A stretch of 64,000 bases of DNA from Miniphocaeibacter massiliensis. Its GTDB lineage: Bacteria; Bacillota; Clostridia; Tissierellales; Peptoniphilaceae. Position numbers and translations under genes: made by a program. Location of the stretch: assembly GCF_900232905.1 (NCBI RefSeq), contig NZ_OCTQ01000001.1, positions 124,001-188,000 of the forward strand. The letters are read 5' to 3'. The notes beneath the pieces are model-generated. The model worked only from the letters and a program-made list of their open reading frames with translations. It made no database searches and was not told where the DNA came from. Numbering within the stretch: position 1 is the first letter of the stretch; every line of letters begins with the position of its first letter. Positions 63,575 through 64,000 of this stretch are shown in pieces.

Positions 63575-64000
63575 ATGATATTTAGCATTTCAGACTTACA
63601 TTTAGACTATACTGGTAAAAAATCAATGGATTTATTTGGAGACAATTGGAGAAATTATGAACAAAAAATATTTTCTAATTGGAAAAAAATTGTAAAAAAA
63701 GAGGATATTGTTTTAGTAGCTGGCGATATTTCTTGGGCTATGAACATAGAAGAAGCTTATAATGATTTAATTAGAATTGATAAATTGCCAGGTACTAAAA
63801 TTATGATTAAAGGAAACCATGACTATTGGTGGAGTTCTTTATCGAAAAATAATAAATTGAATTTAAAAAGTATAAATTTTTTGCAAAATAATTCCTTTGA
63901 ATATGAAAATATTTTAATAGTAGGGACTAGAGGTTGGGAAGATTCTAATGAAGAATCAGACAACTACAAAGTATATAAAAGAGAGCTGTTAAGGCTAGAA
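63575..64000 (+). CDS. COG1768-type metallophosphoesterase, cut by window edge
   Basis: 142 aa readable from ATG at 63575 after TAGGAGAAAT; the frame runs off the window. FSISDLHLDYTGKKSMDLFG, NWKKIVKKEDIVLVAGDISWAMN, IDKLPGTKIMIKGNHDYWW and VGTRGWEDS match predicted phosphohydrolases of COG1768, with metal residues D, H, D and N-H in place. Starts 7 nt after the YhaN-like gene, so likely same transcript. Family length is about 230 aa, so about 60 per cent is visible. Confidence 0.88.
   Translation, partial: MIFSISDLHLDYTGKKSMDLFGDNWRNYEQKIFSNWKKIVKKEDIVLVAGDISWAMNIEEAYNDLIRIDKLPGTKIMIKGNHDYWWSSLSKNNKLNLKSINFLQNNSFEYENILIVGTRGWEDSNEESDNYKVYKRELLRLE

Noticed and set aside
59600-64000. New defence system at the right end
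   Set aside because: YhaO/YhaN and COG1768 proteins are widespread chromosomal genes, and no mobility, toxin or restriction signature is seen; only the 207-aa gene is unexplained.

Overview
The window is 64 kb of a very AT-rich, low-GC Gram-positive (Firmicutes) chromosome. Gene content (PASTA kinase PrkC with its phosphatase, Asp23/FakA, RqcH, GatCAB, T-box leaders, single-chain GlyRS, ThiT with a TPP riboswitch, NAD(P)-type glutamate dehydrogenase) and the lack of respiratory genes point to an anaerobic coccus of the Tissierellia/Peptoniphilaceae type (Parvimonas, Helcococcus or Peptoniphilus-like). That placement is inference from composition and gene content; no rRNA is present to settle it.

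Layout. 1-1.5 kb: the 5' part of adenine deaminase and tRNA-Arg, both on the minus strand. 1.6-16.5 kb: short transcription units, namely a small membrane protein with a HAD phosphatase, AhpC behind a PerR-box-like palindrome, a DUF3885-like protein, a UvrD-like helicase, a nitroreductase, a TPR protein, the molybdate transporter modABC, rnr-smpB, a divergent HxlR regulator/NAD(P)-binding reductase pair, a lipoprotein, a decayed TraX remnant and RqcH. 16.6-38 kb: the classic Firmicute housekeeping run yicC-gmk-rpoZ-coaBC-priA-def-fmt-(Zn peptidase)-rsmB-rlmN-prpC-prkC-rsgA-rpe, then a TPP riboswitch with thiT-thiN, rpmB on the other strand, and asp23-fakA-recG-rsmD-coaD plus a coiled-coil protein. 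38-49 kb: HMCES/YedK, T-box-glyS-glutaredoxin, gdhA, an OGG-type glycosylase, gatCAB, rdgB-yfcE-folD and a ComEC-like secreted hydrolase. 49-54.4 kb: a tRNA-Phe/Gly/Cys operon (minus), a PP2C-like protein overlapping a GME-fold (DUF6873) protein, hisS and T-box-thrS. 54.5-64 kb: a polar amino-acid ABC transporter, an ArsC/Spx-like protein, moeA, a mobA-mobB fusion, an unknown 207-aa protein, a YhaO/YhaN (SbcCD-like) pair and a partial COG1768-type phosphoesterase.

Functional links. The modABC importer at 8-10 kb and moeA/mobAB at 57-59 kb together supply late molybdenum-cofactor steps, though the early moa genes are not here. Two tRNA synthetases (Gly, Thr) are controlled by T-boxes; the predicted Gly specifier GGC matches the tRNA-Gly(GCC) encoded at 49.2 kb. 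tmRNA partner SmpB, RqcH and deformylase/formyltransferase give a translation and ribosome-rescue theme.

The window is mostly ordinary core genome: no CRISPR array, prophage, insertion sequence or recognised defence island is visible. The best leads are (i) seven terminator-like hairpins placed directly in front of co-oriented genes, three of which start without a Shine-Dalgarno sequence; (ii) a FolD variant lacking the canonical catalytic lysine; (iii) the unknown protein beside the membrane-hairpin YhaN ATPase; (iv) the overlapping PP2C/GME-fold pair; (v) the PerR-like box at ahpC; and (vi) the TraX remnant.
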